Positions 56,322 through 64,000 of a stretch of 64,000 nt of DNA are shown here, in pieces. Numbering within the stretch: position 1 is the first letter of the stretch; each line of letters opens with the position of its first letter. Source of the DNA: Deltaproteobacteria bacterium. Lineage in GTDB: Bacteria > Desulfobacterota > Desulfarculia > Desulfarculales > Desulfarculaceae. The stretch spans positions 62,001 through 126,000 of the forward strand of contig JAHLLK010000008.1 of NCBI GenBank assembly GCA_020444165.1. The letters are read 5' to 3'. The notes below the pieces were generated by a model. The model was not told the DNA's origin. It worked only from the letters and a program-made list of their open reading frames with translations, and searched no databases. The position numbers and the translations under genes are program-made.

Positions 56322-56452
56322 TTCGGGATACGTCCTTACGCCGCGCAGGGGGAAAGTCGGGGGGCCGGCGAACCGGGGCTCGTGAGAGCTTCGGCTTACT
56401 CTCTCCGTCAGCATAGCTGTCCAGCTTTTTTGTGGCAAGTATCGCTTCTGGG

Positions 56453-56487
56453 TTGACAAGTGGGTAGTTAATTAGTATTTTAGTACC
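56453..56487 (+). promoter_or_regulatory. sigma70 promoter with overlapping 25-bp dyad, before the Rrf2 gene
   Basis: TTGACA (56453-56458) and TATTTT (56476-56481) are 17 bp apart. GGTA...TACC (56463-56487) forms a 25-bp imperfect dyad matching at 9 of 12 half-site positions. The length equals that of IscR-type sites, so autoregulation by the Rrf2 protein is likely. Confidence 0.55.
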
Positions 56488-56515
56488 AGAATATATAAAA
56501 GAAGGGGAGAAAGAA

Positions 56516-56947
56516 ATGCTGCGGAACATCATAAATATATCCGAAGCCTTCTCCCTCGCCTTGCATACCATGGCCTGCCTGGCCTCGGAACCGAAGCAGC
56601 GGCGGGGTACCCACGAAGTGGCCCTGCAACTCGGAGTTTCCGAAGCCCATTTGGCCAAGGTTATGCGTCGCTTGGGACGGGCTGGTTTGGTTTCCAGCCG
56701 GCGGGGTCCCGGCGGCGGTTTCAAGCTGGCGCGTCCGGCCGCGACCATCCGGTTGATGGATGTCTACAAGGCGGTGGAGGGTGGCTGGACAAGTCCGGGC
56801 TGCCTCCTAGGTCAGCCGGCTTGTGAAGGTGAATGCCTGATGGGGGGGCTCCTCCAGGAGCTGGACCGTCTGGCTAAGGAGTACTTGGAAGATTTCACTT
56901 TGGACCGGGCTGCTCCGTCTTTCGAAAAGGGGGCGATGTATGGCTAA
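56516..56947 (+). CDS. Rrf2-family Fe-S-type transcription regulator
   Basis: This 143-residue protein has the Rrf2 HTH (GTHEVALQLGVSEAHLAKVMRRL) and wing (SSRRGPGGGFKLARP). Near residue 98 come C-x6-C-x3-C in GCLLGQPACEGEC, the three-Cys cluster ligands of IscR/NsrR types. It probably senses Fe-S status, NO or redox state. It overlaps the ferredoxin gene by 8 nt, so it likely controls that operon and itself. Confidence 0.88.
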   Translation: MLRNIINISEAFSLALHTMACLASEPKQRRGTHEVALQLGVSEAHLAKVMRRLGRAGLVSSRRGPGGGFKLARPAATIRLMDVYKAVEGGWTSPGCLLGQPACEGECLMGGLLQELDRLAKEYLEDFTLDRAAPSFEKGAMYG

Positions 56948-57722
56948 GCGCAAGATAATCCAAATCAACCAGGATCTGTGCAATGGCTGCGGCCAGTGCC
57001 TCGGCGGTTGCGCGGAAGCGGCCCTGGAGTTGCGGGATGGCAAGGCGCACTTGGTGGGCGAGGTCTTCTGCGACGGCTTGGGCGCGTGCTTGGGGTTCTG
57101 TCCCACGGGAGCGCTGAAGATCGTGGAGCGGGAAGCCCCGGAGTTCAGCGAGGAAGCGGTGGAGGAGCGCCTGGCCCGGCAGAAGACCGGCGGGGCTCCA
57201 CCGGCCTCGGAGGCGGCGGCCCTGCCCAGCGCGGGGGGGGCGTGTTGCGCCTCGGCCCAGGAAAAGGTGCTGATCCCCCCGGGCCCGGCTGCGGGCGGAG
57301 CGGCCCCGGCCGACTATCAGGCGGCCTCCCAGTTGGGGCACTGGCCCATCAAGCTGCAGTTGCTCTCGCCCGGGGCGCCGTTCCTGCAAGGGGCTGACTT
57401 GGTGCTCTTGGCCGATTGCGCGGCCGCGGCCCTGCCGGACCTGCACGCCCGGGTCCTGCCCGGACGCGCGGTGGCTCTGGCTTGCCCCAAGCTGGATGAC
57501 GTGGAGCGCCACATCGCCAAGCTGGCCGAGCTGTTGGCCGGGTGCCAGCCCCGGAGCCTCTCCGTGGTGCACATGGAGGTGCCTTGCTGCCGGGGGCTGG
57601 AGTACATCGCCCGCCAGGCCCTGGAACGGTCCGGCCTGGATCTGCCCCTGGGCGGCATGGTGGTGGGCCGGGAAGGCAACATCCTGGCCACCCACAACCT
57701 GGCCTGGGAGCACGCGGCCTAG
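56940..57722 (+). CDS. Ferredoxin-domain protein with C-terminal unknown domain
   Basis: This 260-residue protein begins with a two-cluster ferredoxin, CNGCGQCLGGC and CDGLGACLGFCP. A Cys-containing linker and a domain of ~140 residues follow, with GHWPIKLQLLSPGAPFLQGAD, VLLADCAAAAL, ALACPKLDD and MEVPCCRGLEYI. The second part has Cys that could hold a further cluster. Similar proteins occur with Rrf2 regulators and hybrid-cluster proteins in sulfate reducers. That association is from memory and unproved here. Confidence 0.75.
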   Translation: MAKRKIIQINQDLCNGCGQCLGGCAEAALELRDGKAHLVGEVFCDGLGACLGFCPTGALKIVEREAPEFSEEAVEERLARQKTGGAPPASEAAALPSAGGACCASAQEKVLIPPGPAAGGAAPADYQAASQLGHWPIKLQLLSPGAPFLQGADLVLLADCAAAALPDLHARVLPGRAVALACPKLDDVERHIAKLAELLAGCQPRSLSVVHMEVPCCRGLEYIARQALERSGLDLPLGGMVVGREGNILATHNLAWEHAA

Positions 57723-57816
57723 CCAAGGTTGCCCCCCAAGGCCGTCTCCGGCGCGCTGGCCAACGCGGCGATGAACCGCAGGCCGAAGCTGCGGCCCACG
57801 ATAAAGGAGGCTCATC

Positions 57817-58479
57817 ATGGGAAAGATTCACTGTCCCGGACAGGACACCGCCTTCTGGCGGCCCGGCGACATCTTTGAGCTGGCCTGCACGGACTGCGGC
57901 ACGGTAATCGAGTTCTTCAAGGACGACGCCACCCGGCGCTGCCCCGGCTGCGGCCGCAAGGTGGCCAACCCCAAGCTGAACCTGGGCTGCGCCCAATGGT
58001 GCGAGCACGCCAAGGAATGCCTGGGCTATGACCCCAAGGAGGCGGCGGAGATGGCCGGCGGGCCCGAGGAAAGCCTCCGCGAGCGCCTGTTGGAGGCGGT
58101 GGGCCGGCGGGACGGCGCCCCGGCCCGCGAGCGGGCCGCGCGGGTGCTGGCCCTGGCCCAGGAGCTGATGAAGGGCGAGCGGGCCGCCCCCCGGGTGGTG
58201 CTGGCCGCCGCGATCCTGGCCGGCGCCACGCCCGAGACGGCCGCGGCCGCCCTGGAAGAGGCCGGGGTCAAGGCCGACACCCAGGACGAGGTGCAGGAGG
58301 TGCTGAACGGCCTTCGCCAAAGCGGCGTGGCCGCCAGCCCCGAGCTGGCCGTGGTGTGGGATGCCGACCGCCTGGTGAGCCTGGAGGATCTGGGCCCCGG
58401 CAGCGCCCGGCGGGCCGCCGGCCTGTTGAAGACGGCCAGCGGCCGGGCCGTTTGGCAAGAGCGCCTGGCTACGGCTTAG
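57817..58479 (+). CDS. Zinc-ribbon protein with HD-like helical C-terminus
   Basis: The 220-residue protein has a zinc ribbon (ACTDCGTVIEF and RRCPGCGRKVANP) and CAQWCEHAKECLGY. The later part has RAARVLALAQELMKGERAAPRVVLAAAILAG and VVWDADRLVSLED. This resembles an HD-type phosphohydrolase with a degenerate His pair (no H-D seen) but a kept D-A-D-x-L. Function unknown. It follows the ferredoxin gene with an AAAGGAGG site, so it belongs to the Rrf2 operon. Confidence 0.65.
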   Translation: MGKIHCPGQDTAFWRPGDIFELACTDCGTVIEFFKDDATRRCPGCGRKVANPKLNLGCAQWCEHAKECLGYDPKEAAEMAGGPEESLRERLLEAVGRRDGAPARERAARVLALAQELMKGERAAPRVVLAAAILAGATPETAAAALEEAGVKADTQDEVQEVLNGLRQSGVAASPELAVVWDADRLVSLEDLGPGSARRAAGLLKTASGRAVWQERLATA

Positions 58480-58495
58480 ATAATGGAGGGTGTGG

Positions 58496-58535
58496 GGGGA
58501 AACCCCTTTCCCAAAAAAAACTTTGCAGTTACAGC
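58496..58535. repeat. Degenerate G-run/C-run element, family B relic
   Basis: GTGGGGGGAAA joins directly to CCCCTTTCCCAAAAAAAACTTT. The left arm and the tail of the family are kept but the right arm is lost, so no long stem forms. Confidence 0.5.
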
Positions 58536-58619
58536 TCGGAGGTGTTCGGGGATACGTTGCGGATCGTCCTGGCCGGCAATGGAAAGACAGCCGGACCAAG
58601 CGCATGGTGAAGCAAAAGA

Positions 58620-58656
58620 AAAAGTCCCGGCGGGGAGCCTCCCCGCCGGGACTTTT
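58620..58656. terminator. Bidirectional intrinsic terminator between convergent operons
   Basis: AAAAGTCCCGGCGGGGA and TCCCCGCCGGGACTTTT form a 17-bp stem with a GCC loop and T-runs on both strands. It serves the Rrf2 operon (plus) and glnB (minus). Confidence 0.85.
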
Positions 58657-58682
58657 GTTTCGCGAATTCGCCGGCCGGCCGG

Positions 58683-59066
58683 CTAGGCTTTTTTGGACTT
58701 CTTGGTGTCGATGTCGTCGGGGTACATCACCGCCTCGTGACCCCGCTCGCCGGTCCGGATGCGGATGGCGTCCTCCACGGGGTAGACGAAGATGAGTCCG
58801 TCGCCCGCTTCCCCGGTCTGACCCGCCTTCAAGATGGTGGCGATGGTTTCATCCAGGTTCTGGTCGCTCAGGATGATGTTGATCTGCAGCTTGGGCAGCA
58901 TGTCCACCCGGTACTTGCCGGAGCGGCCCGAGAGGCTGATGCCGCCCTGACGGCCGTGGCCCCGGATTTCCACCACGTTCATGCCCACGATTCCCAAGTC
59001 CCGCAGAGCATCCTTCACGTCGTTCAGCTTGTCTTCCCGGATGATGGCTTCAATTTTCTTAAGCAT
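58683..59066 (-). CDS. glnK: PII nitrogen regulatory protein
   Basis: The 127-residue protein has MLKKIEAIIREDKLNDVKDAL, GRQGGISLSGRSGKYRVDMLPK (T-loop with a Tyr at the uridylylation region) and GDGLIFVYPVEDAIRIRTGE, the PII pattern. The C-terminus has an extra Lys/Asp-rich tail of ~15 residues. It controls the ammonium channel encoded just upstream, so GlnK is the better name. Confidence 0.92.
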   Translation of the reverse strand: MLKKIEAIIREDKLNDVKDALRDLGIVGMNVVEIRGHGRQGGISLSGRSGKYRVDMLPKLQINIILSDQNLDETIATILKAGQTGEAGDGLIFVYPVEDAIRIRTGERGHEAVMYPDDIDTKKSKKA

Positions 59067-59086
59067 GGCCCTTTCCTCCTTTGCCC

Positions 59087-60304
59087 TTACGAGTAGGCCC
59101 GCTCGCCGTGTTCACTGAGGTCCAGGCCCACCTCTTCCGCAGCCGAGGCGACCTTGAGGCCCATGGTGCTCTTCAGAATCAGGCCCAGAATATAGGTGAC
59201 TACAAAAGCGAAGGCAGCGGAAGCCACCACGGAGAGGGCCTGTATGCCCGCCTGGCTGGCGTTGCCGTAGAACAGACCGGCCTTCTCGGCGATGGCCGGG
59301 TCGGCCAGGAAACCGGTGGCCAGGGCGCCGAAGGTGCCGGCGATGCCGTGGCAGGCGAAGACGTCCAGGGACTCGTCGAGGTTCCACTTGTGCCGCACCT
59401 GGAACATCATGTAGCTGATGGGCGAGGCCACCGCGCCGATGATGATGGCGCCCACCGGGCTCACGAAGCCCGAAGCCGGGGTGATGGCCACCAGGCCCAC
59501 CACCGCGCCGGTGGCGATGCCCAGCACCGAGGGCTTGCCGTCCTTCCAGGCCATGAACATCCAGGACATGGCTGCGGCGGCCGCGGCGGTGTTGGTGTTC
59601 AGGAAGGCCGCAGCGGACAAGCCGTTGGCCGCCAGGGCCGAGCCGGCGTTGAAGCCGAACCAACCGAACCACAGGATGCCCGCGCCCAAAACCGTGAAGG
59701 GGATGTTATGCGGCTCCATGGGCGCTTTGGGGAAGCCCTTCCTTGGCCCCAGGAGCATGGCCAGGGCCAGGGCCGAGTAACCAGCCGAGATGTGCACCAC
59801 CGTGCCGCCGGCAAAGTCCAGGGCGCCCATGGCCCCCATCCAGCCACCCGGGCCCCAAGCCCAGTGACAGATGGGGTCGTACACGATGGTGGCCCACACC
59901 AGACCGAACACGATCCAGGTGCTGAACTTGATCCGGTCCACCACCGCGCCGGAGATCAAGGCCGGGGTGATGATGGCGAACATCATCTGGAAGATGGCGA
60001 AGACCGTGTGCGGCAGGGTGGAGCCTTCCAAGGGCGCAGCCCCCACGCCGTGGAAGAACAGGTACTTGAAGTTACCCAACAGCCCGCCGCCCAGATCGTC
60101 GCCAAAGGCCAGGGAGTAGCCCCACAGAACCCATTGCAAACTGATGAGCCCCATCATGATGAAGCTGAGGTTCAGGGTGGACAGCACGTTCTTTTTGCGG
60201 ACCATGCCGCCGTAGAAAAACGCCAGGCCTGGAGTCATGAGCAATACCAGCGCGGAACTGGTAAGGATCCAGGCGGTGTCGCCGGTGTCGATGGGGCTCG
60301 CCAT
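59087..60304 (-). CDS. amtB: Ammonium transporter AmtB
   Basis: The 405-residue membrane protein has about 11 helices. TPGLAFFYGGMVRKKNVLSTL, WIVFGLVWATIVYDPICHWAWG and DFAGGTVVHISAGYSALALA, then WFGWFGFNAGSALAANG, match Amt proteins including the pore His. It moves ammonium under nitrogen limitation and is blocked by PII. It has no long signal peptide. It is upstream of glnK, the reverse of the Escherichia coli order, behind a sigma54-type promoter. Confidence 0.95.
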   Translation of the reverse strand: MASPIDTGDTAWILTSSALVLLMTPGLAFFYGGMVRKKNVLSTLNLSFIMMGLISLQWVLWGYSLAFGDDLGGGLLGNFKYLFFHGVGAAPLEGSTLPHTVFAIFQMMFAIITPALISGAVVDRIKFSTWIVFGLVWATIVYDPICHWAWGPGGWMGAMGALDFAGGTVVHISAGYSALALAMLLGPRKGFPKAPMEPHNIPFTVLGAGILWFGWFGFNAGSALAANGLSAAAFLNTNTAAAAAAMSWMFMAWKDGKPSVLGIATGAVVGLVAITPASGFVSPVGAIIIGAVASPISYMMFQVRHKWNLDESLDVFACHGIAGTFGALATGFLADPAIAEKAGLFYGNASQAGIQALSVVASAAFAFVVTYILGLILKSTMGLKVASAAEEVGLDLSEHGERAYS

Positions 60305-60406
60305 GTTACCTCTCCTCCTCTTCGCGATTCAGTGCCATGAGAACCAAAAACCACACAACATTTGCCGGGCTAGCCCACCCGGCCTTGTTTGCTGACCCCT
60401 CTGACA

Positions 60407-60422
60407 AGCAACTAGAATGCCA
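60407..60422 (-). promoter_or_regulatory. sigma54-type promoter for amtB-glnK
   Basis: On the minus strand TGGCAT-n5-TTGCT matches the -24/-12 consensus with GG and GC 10 bp apart. It lies about 105 bp upstream of the amtB ATG. NtrC-type control in nitrogen limitation is expected. Confidence 0.65.
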
Positions 60423-60798
60423 AGCGGGTAATTGTGGCAAAAATGCAATAGAAACGGTAAGATGATCGACGAAAATCCTTACGGACGGCCCCTGGACCCC
60501 ATTACTGCCCCGTAGGCCGGCGGCCTTCGGCAGGCCGGGTTTGCAAACTTGCACGATGCTTCTGCAAATGGGTCAGTTAGGGAAAATAACCTCTAAGATA
60601 GCAATTTTCCTAGATAATATGCCATGGAATCCAGCAGTGTTCTACAATTTGGTAGGTGGCGGGGGAGGTTGGCTACCAAAAGGTAGGATTGCTGCGGAGG
60701 ACCAGGAGCCACCTTGACCGGAAACCGGCCTCCCGGTATAAATCCGAAGCTTATGGGCAGAAAACCGGCCCTCCGGGGCAGGACTGGGAGATAGCGGC
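60423..60798. other. Intergenic leader between amtB and hisS
   Basis: No gene is seen. TTTGGTAG near 60645 pairs with CTACCAAA near 60670, forming a hairpin in the presumed hisS leader. GTTTGCAAAC near 60540 is a perfect 10-bp palindrome. Neither matches a known element that I recognise. Confidence 0.4.
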
Positions 60799-62058
60799 AT
60801 GACCATCCAGGCGGTCAGGGGAATGAAGGACGTGATGGCCCCCGAAGTGGGCAAGTGGCAGTTCATCGAAGCCACTGCCCGGCGGATTTTCGGCGCCTTC
60901 GGTTTTCACGAGATCAAGACCCCCATCCTGGAAAAAACCGAGCTGTTCCAGCGCTCTCTGGGCGAGACCACGGACATCGTGGAAAAGGAGATGTACACTT
61001 TCGCCGACCGGGGCGGCGAGAACCTGACCATGCGCCCCGAAGCCACGGCCGGCGTGCTCCGCGCCTTTATCGAGAACAAGCTCTATGGCCAGCCCGGCCC
61101 CCACAAGCTGTTCACCATCGGCCCCATGTTCCGCCGCGAGCGGCCCCAGAAGGGGCGTTTCCGCCAGTTCCATCAGCTCAACGCCGAGGTGCTGGGCGAC
61201 GGCGGGCCCCTGATGGACGCCGAGCTGTTGGTGATGCTCACCCAGCTCCTCTCCGAACTGGGCCTGGCCGAGGTGAGCCTGGTGTTGAACTCCCTGGGCT
61301 GCCCCAACCCGGACTGCCGCCCGGCCTTCCGGCAGGCGCTCTTGGATTACTTCCTTCCCCAAAAGGACCGTCTGTGCGAGGATTGCCGCCGCCGGCTCAC
61401 CGCCAATCCCCTCCGGGTTTTGGACTGCAAGGTGGAGGGCTGCCGCGAGGCGGCCCAGGGCGCGCCCCAGATCAGCGCGCATTGGTGCGGGGAATGTCGG
61501 GAACATTATGATAAAGTCAAAGATTATCTGACCCTGGCCGGGGTGGTTTTCCGGGAGGACCCGGGCCTGGTGCGGGGTCTCGACTACTACCGCCGCACCA
61601 CCTTCGAGGCCATCGCCGGTGGCCTGGGAGCCCAGAACGCGGTGGCCGGCGGCGGCCGTTACGACGGCCTGGTGGAGGAGTTGGGCGGCCCGCCCACCCA
61701 GGCCATCGGCTTCGCGGCCGGCCTGGAGCGGCTGGCCCTGTTGTTGCCCGACGACCCGGCCCACAACCCCGGGCCGGCGCTCTTCCTGGCCGCCCTGGGC
61801 GAGGTGGCCCGGCGCTGGGCCTTTGGTCTGGCCCAGGAGCTTCGCCGGGCCGGGCGCTCCGTGGAGATGATGAGCGAGGACAAGAGCCTCAAGGCCCAGA
61901 TGCGCCGCGCCAACAAGCTGGCCGCCCGGCGGGTCCTGATTGTGGGCGAAGCGGAGATGGCCTCGGGCCGGGCCGTGCTGAAGGACATGGGTGAGGGCGG
62001 CCAGGAGGAGATTCCCCTGGCCGAGGCGGCTTCCCGCCTGGCCGGCCTGACGGCGTAA
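60799..62058 (+). CDS. hisS: Histidyl-tRNA synthetase
   Basis: The 419-residue class II synthetase has AVRGMKDVMAPEVGKWQF, motif 2 FRRERPQKGRFRQFHQLNAEVLG, the His-binding signatures LVRGLDYYRRTTFE and GGGRYDGLVEELGGP, and the anticodon domain at the end. It is followed 143 nt later by aspS, a common pair. Confidence 0.95.
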   Translation: MTIQAVRGMKDVMAPEVGKWQFIEATARRIFGAFGFHEIKTPILEKTELFQRSLGETTDIVEKEMYTFADRGGENLTMRPEATAGVLRAFIENKLYGQPGPHKLFTIGPMFRRERPQKGRFRQFHQLNAEVLGDGGPLMDAELLVMLTQLLSELGLAEVSLVLNSLGCPNPDCRPAFRQALLDYFLPQKDRLCEDCRRRLTANPLRVLDCKVEGCREAAQGAPQISAHWCGECREHYDKVKDYLTLAGVVFREDPGLVRGLDYYRRTTFEAIAGGLGAQNAVAGGGRYDGLVEELGGPPTQAIGFAAGLERLALLLPDDPAHNPGPALFLAALGEVARRWAFGLAQELRRAGRSVEMMSEDKSLKAQMRRANKLAARRVLIVGEAEMASGRAVLKDMGEGGQEEIPLAEAASRLAGLTA

Positions 62059-62201
62059 AGTTCTGAACGGGCCGCAGCGCGGGGCCGCGCGGGCGGAGAG
62101 CGTCGAGATTTTTGGGGCCGGCGGATTTGGCCGGCCGGGGGCCTGGCCCCCCCACCGGGGCTGGCCTGGCCGGCCCACACCTGACCGGGAAGAGGATTGT
62201 C

Positions 62202-63992
62202 GTGGCGGAAAAGTTCATTAGCGAGCTGAAGCGGACCCACTCCTGCGGGGAGTTGACCCTGAAAGAAGAAGGCTCCCAGGTGGTGCTCATGGGCTGGGCC
62301 CAGCATCGGCGGGATCACGGCGGCTTGATCTTCATCGACCTCCGGGACCGCCGGGGCCTCACCCAGGTGGTGTTCAACCCCGAGGTGAGCGGCGGCGCGC
62401 ACAGCGAGGCCCACCAGATCCGCTCGGAGTACTGTCTGGCCCTGCGGGGCATGGTGCGGCGGCGGCCCGAGGGCATGGCCAACGAGAAGCTGGTCACCGG
62501 CGAGATCGAGGTCTACGTGGAGGATTTCGAGATCCTGAACCCCTCCAAGACCCCGCCGTTCATGCTGGAGGAGTGGATCGAGGTCAACGAGAACCTCCGC
62601 CTCAAGTACCGCTACCTGGATCTCCGGCGGCCGGAGATGTTCCACAACCTGGAACTCCGGCACAAGGCGGCCCAGGCCGCCCGGTCCCACCTGAACGGCC
62701 AGGACTTCCTGGAGGTGGAGACCCCCTTCTTGACCCGCAGCACCCCCGAGGGCGCCCGGGACTATCTGGTGCCCAGCCGGGTGAACCCGGGCCAGTTCTA
62801 CGCCCTGCCCCAGTCGCCCCAGCTTTTCAAGCAGCTTTTGATGGTGGGCGGCGTGGAGCGCTACTATCAGATAGTGAAATGCTTCCGGGACGAGGACCTC
62901 CGGGCCGATCGCCAACCCGAGTTCACCCAGGTGGACCTGGAGATGAGCTTCGTGGACGAGGAAGCGGTCATGGAGCTGACCGAGGGCCTGGTGGCGGCCA
63001 TCCTGCAGGCCACCCGGGGCGAGGATCTGCCCCGGCCGGTGCCGCGGCTCACCTATGCCGAGGCCGTGGGCCGCTTCGGGCTGGACGCCCCGGACATCAG
63101 CTTCGGGCTGGAGCTGGTGGACCTCTCGGAGATGATGGGCGAGGTGGAGCTGAAGGTGTTCCGCCAGGCGGTGGAGCACGGCGGGGTGGTCAAGGCCATC
63201 AACGGCCCGGGCATGGCCAGCCTTTCCCGCAAGGACCTGGACGACCTCACCTCCTTCGTGGCCGCCTTCGGGGCCAAGGGCCTGGCCTGGGTGAAGATCA
63301 AGGAGGGCGGGGAGTGGCAGTCGCCCATTGCCAAGTTTTTCTCGCCCCAGCAGCAGGCCGCGGTGGCCCAGCGCCTGGGTGCCACGGCAGGTGACATTTT
63401 GTTCTTTGGCGCCGACTCCCCCCGGGTGGTCCACGAATCCCTGGGCCGCTTGCGCCTGGAGTTGGGACGCCGTTTCGGCCTCCGGAAGGGCGACCAGCTC
63501 AGTTTCTGCTGGGTCACCGATTTTCCGCTGTTGGAGTATGACCCGGACGCCAAACGCTGGGCGGCCATGCATCATCCCTTCACCTCTCCCCGGGCCGAGG
63601 ACCTCCCCCTGTTGGAGTCCGACCCCGGGGCGGTGCGGGCCCGCGCCTATGACCTGGTCTTGAACGGCAGCGAAGTGGGCGGGGGATCCATCCGTATCCA
63701 CCGCCAGGACCTGCAGGCCAAGGTGTTCAAATCTTTGGCGATTTCCGACGAGGAAGCCCAGGGAAAGTTCGGCTTCCTCCTGGAGGCCCTGGAGTTTGGG
63801 GCTCCGCCCCACGGCGGTCTGGCCCTGGGGTTTGACCGTTTGGTGACAATTTTGGCCCAACAGCCCTCGATTCGTGAAATGATCGCGTTTCCCAAGACGC
63901 AAAAGGCCTCCTGCCCCCTCACCGACGCTCCCTCCAAAGTGGAGGCCGCGCAACTTTTGGAGTTGGGACTTAGGGTTGAAAAAGAGGCGTAA
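62202..63992 (+). CDS. aspS: Aspartyl-tRNA synthetase
   Basis: The 596-residue protein starts with GTG behind AGAGG; a start at 62112 would add an unconserved tail. It has the N-terminal OB domain ([20 protein letters not shown]), motif 1/2 ([21 protein letters not shown] and [24 protein letters not shown]), the bacterial insertion and motif 3 [10 protein letters not shown]. It ends 8 nt before the right edge and is complete. Confidence 0.95.
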   Translation: MAEKFISELKRTHSCGELTLKEEGSQVVLMGWAQHRRDHGGLIFIDLRDRRGLTQVVFNPEVSGGAHSEAHQIRSEYCLALRGMVRRRPEGMANEKLVTGEIEVYVEDFEILNPSKTPPFMLEEWIEVNENLRLKYRYLDLRRPEMFHNLELRHKAAQAARSHLNGQDFLEVETPFLTRSTPEGARDYLVPSRVNPGQFYALPQSPQLFKQLLMVGGVERYYQIVKCFRDEDLRADRQPEFTQVDLEMSFVDEEAVMELTEGLVAAILQATRGEDLPRPVPRLTYAEAVGRFGLDAPDISFGLELVDLSEMMGEVELKVFRQAVEHGGVVKAINGPGMASLSRKDLDDLTSFVAAFGAKGLAWVKIKEGGEWQSPIAKFFSPQQQAAVAQRLGATAGDILFFGADSPRVVHESLGRLRLELGRRFGLRKGDQLSFCWVTDFPLLEYDPDAKRWAAMHHPFTSPRAEDLPLLESDPGAVRARAYDLVLNGSEVGGGSIRIHRQDLQAKVFKSLAISDEEAQGKFGFLLEALEFGAPPHGGLALGFDRLVTILAQQPSIREMIAFPKTQKASCPLTDAPSKVEAAQLLELGLRVEKEA

Positions 63993-64000
63993 ATAAATAA

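Overview
The window is GC-rich, with the strong codon bias that makes long shadow reading frames common. Its gene content fits an anaerobic Desulfobacterota (deltaproteobacterial) genome, perhaps near the Desulfarculales; that placement is inference. Supporting signs are soluble Hdr-type electron-transfer subunits, a FAD/Fe-S 2-hydroxyacid oxidase, a CCG-domain protein, an MtaA-type corrinoid methyltransferase, DUF2284 and DUF6178-like proteins, and two genes with in-frame UGA codons best read as selenocysteine.

Layout. 1-157 (minus): N-terminus of a 2-hydroxyacyl-CoA dehydratase/benzoyl-CoA-reductase-type subunit with its own promoter. 504-8089: two HdrA-like flavoproteins, HdrC, HdrB, a lipoyl H-protein homologue and a GlcD-GlcF-type oxidase, apparently one redox operon. 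8700-10200: AT-rich island with a GIY-YIG-like protein and a HepT/MntA toxin-antitoxin pair. 10236-11930: PAS-LuxR regulator. 12184-17971: cobalt ECF transporter (CbiM, fused CbiQ-CbiO), a CobW-like GTPase, an unknown protein, a second CobW-like GTPase with an in-frame UGA, a zinc-ribbon peptide and an MtaA-like methyltransferase. 18495-24486: a MoxR/VWA (CbbQ/CbbO-type) pair, DUF2284 protein, a TIGR02391-like protein and an HDOD protein. 24541-25987 (minus): Cys-rich protein, Nudix, AMMECR1. 26231-37843: housekeeping and cell-wall run tilS-ftsH-folP-cdaA-cdaR-glmM-coaX-ldcA-serine hydrolase-mpl. 38659-40935: a chemoreceptor with three tandem zinc-binding CZB domains. 41184-42098 (minus): PrmA-like methyltransferase. 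42611-43986: a selenoprotein/cysteine pair of HesB-like proteins. 44532-48673: glycosyltransferase, VanX-like dipeptidase lipoprotein, unknown secreted protein. 48755-52978 (minus): menG/ubiE, DUF6178-like, radical SAM. 53374-56321: small wHTH protein, SPASM radical SAM and lipoproteins. 56516-58479: Rrf2 regulator, ferredoxin and zinc-ribbon protein. 58683-60304 (minus): PII and AmtB behind a sigma54-type promoter. 60799-63992: hisS and aspS.

Two dispersed repeat families stand out. A 248-bp element with five predicted hairpins occurs four times, always in the same orientation, and shows compensatory base changes. A shorter G-run/C-run palindrome with a conserved A-rich tail occurs four times plus one degenerate copy. 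No tRNA, rRNA, CRISPR array or insertion sequence was recognised.

The best candidate for an undescribed system is 12184-17971, where cobalt uptake, two CobW-type metallochaperone GTPases (one apparently a selenoprotein) and a corrinoid methyltransferase lie together behind a palindromic operator.
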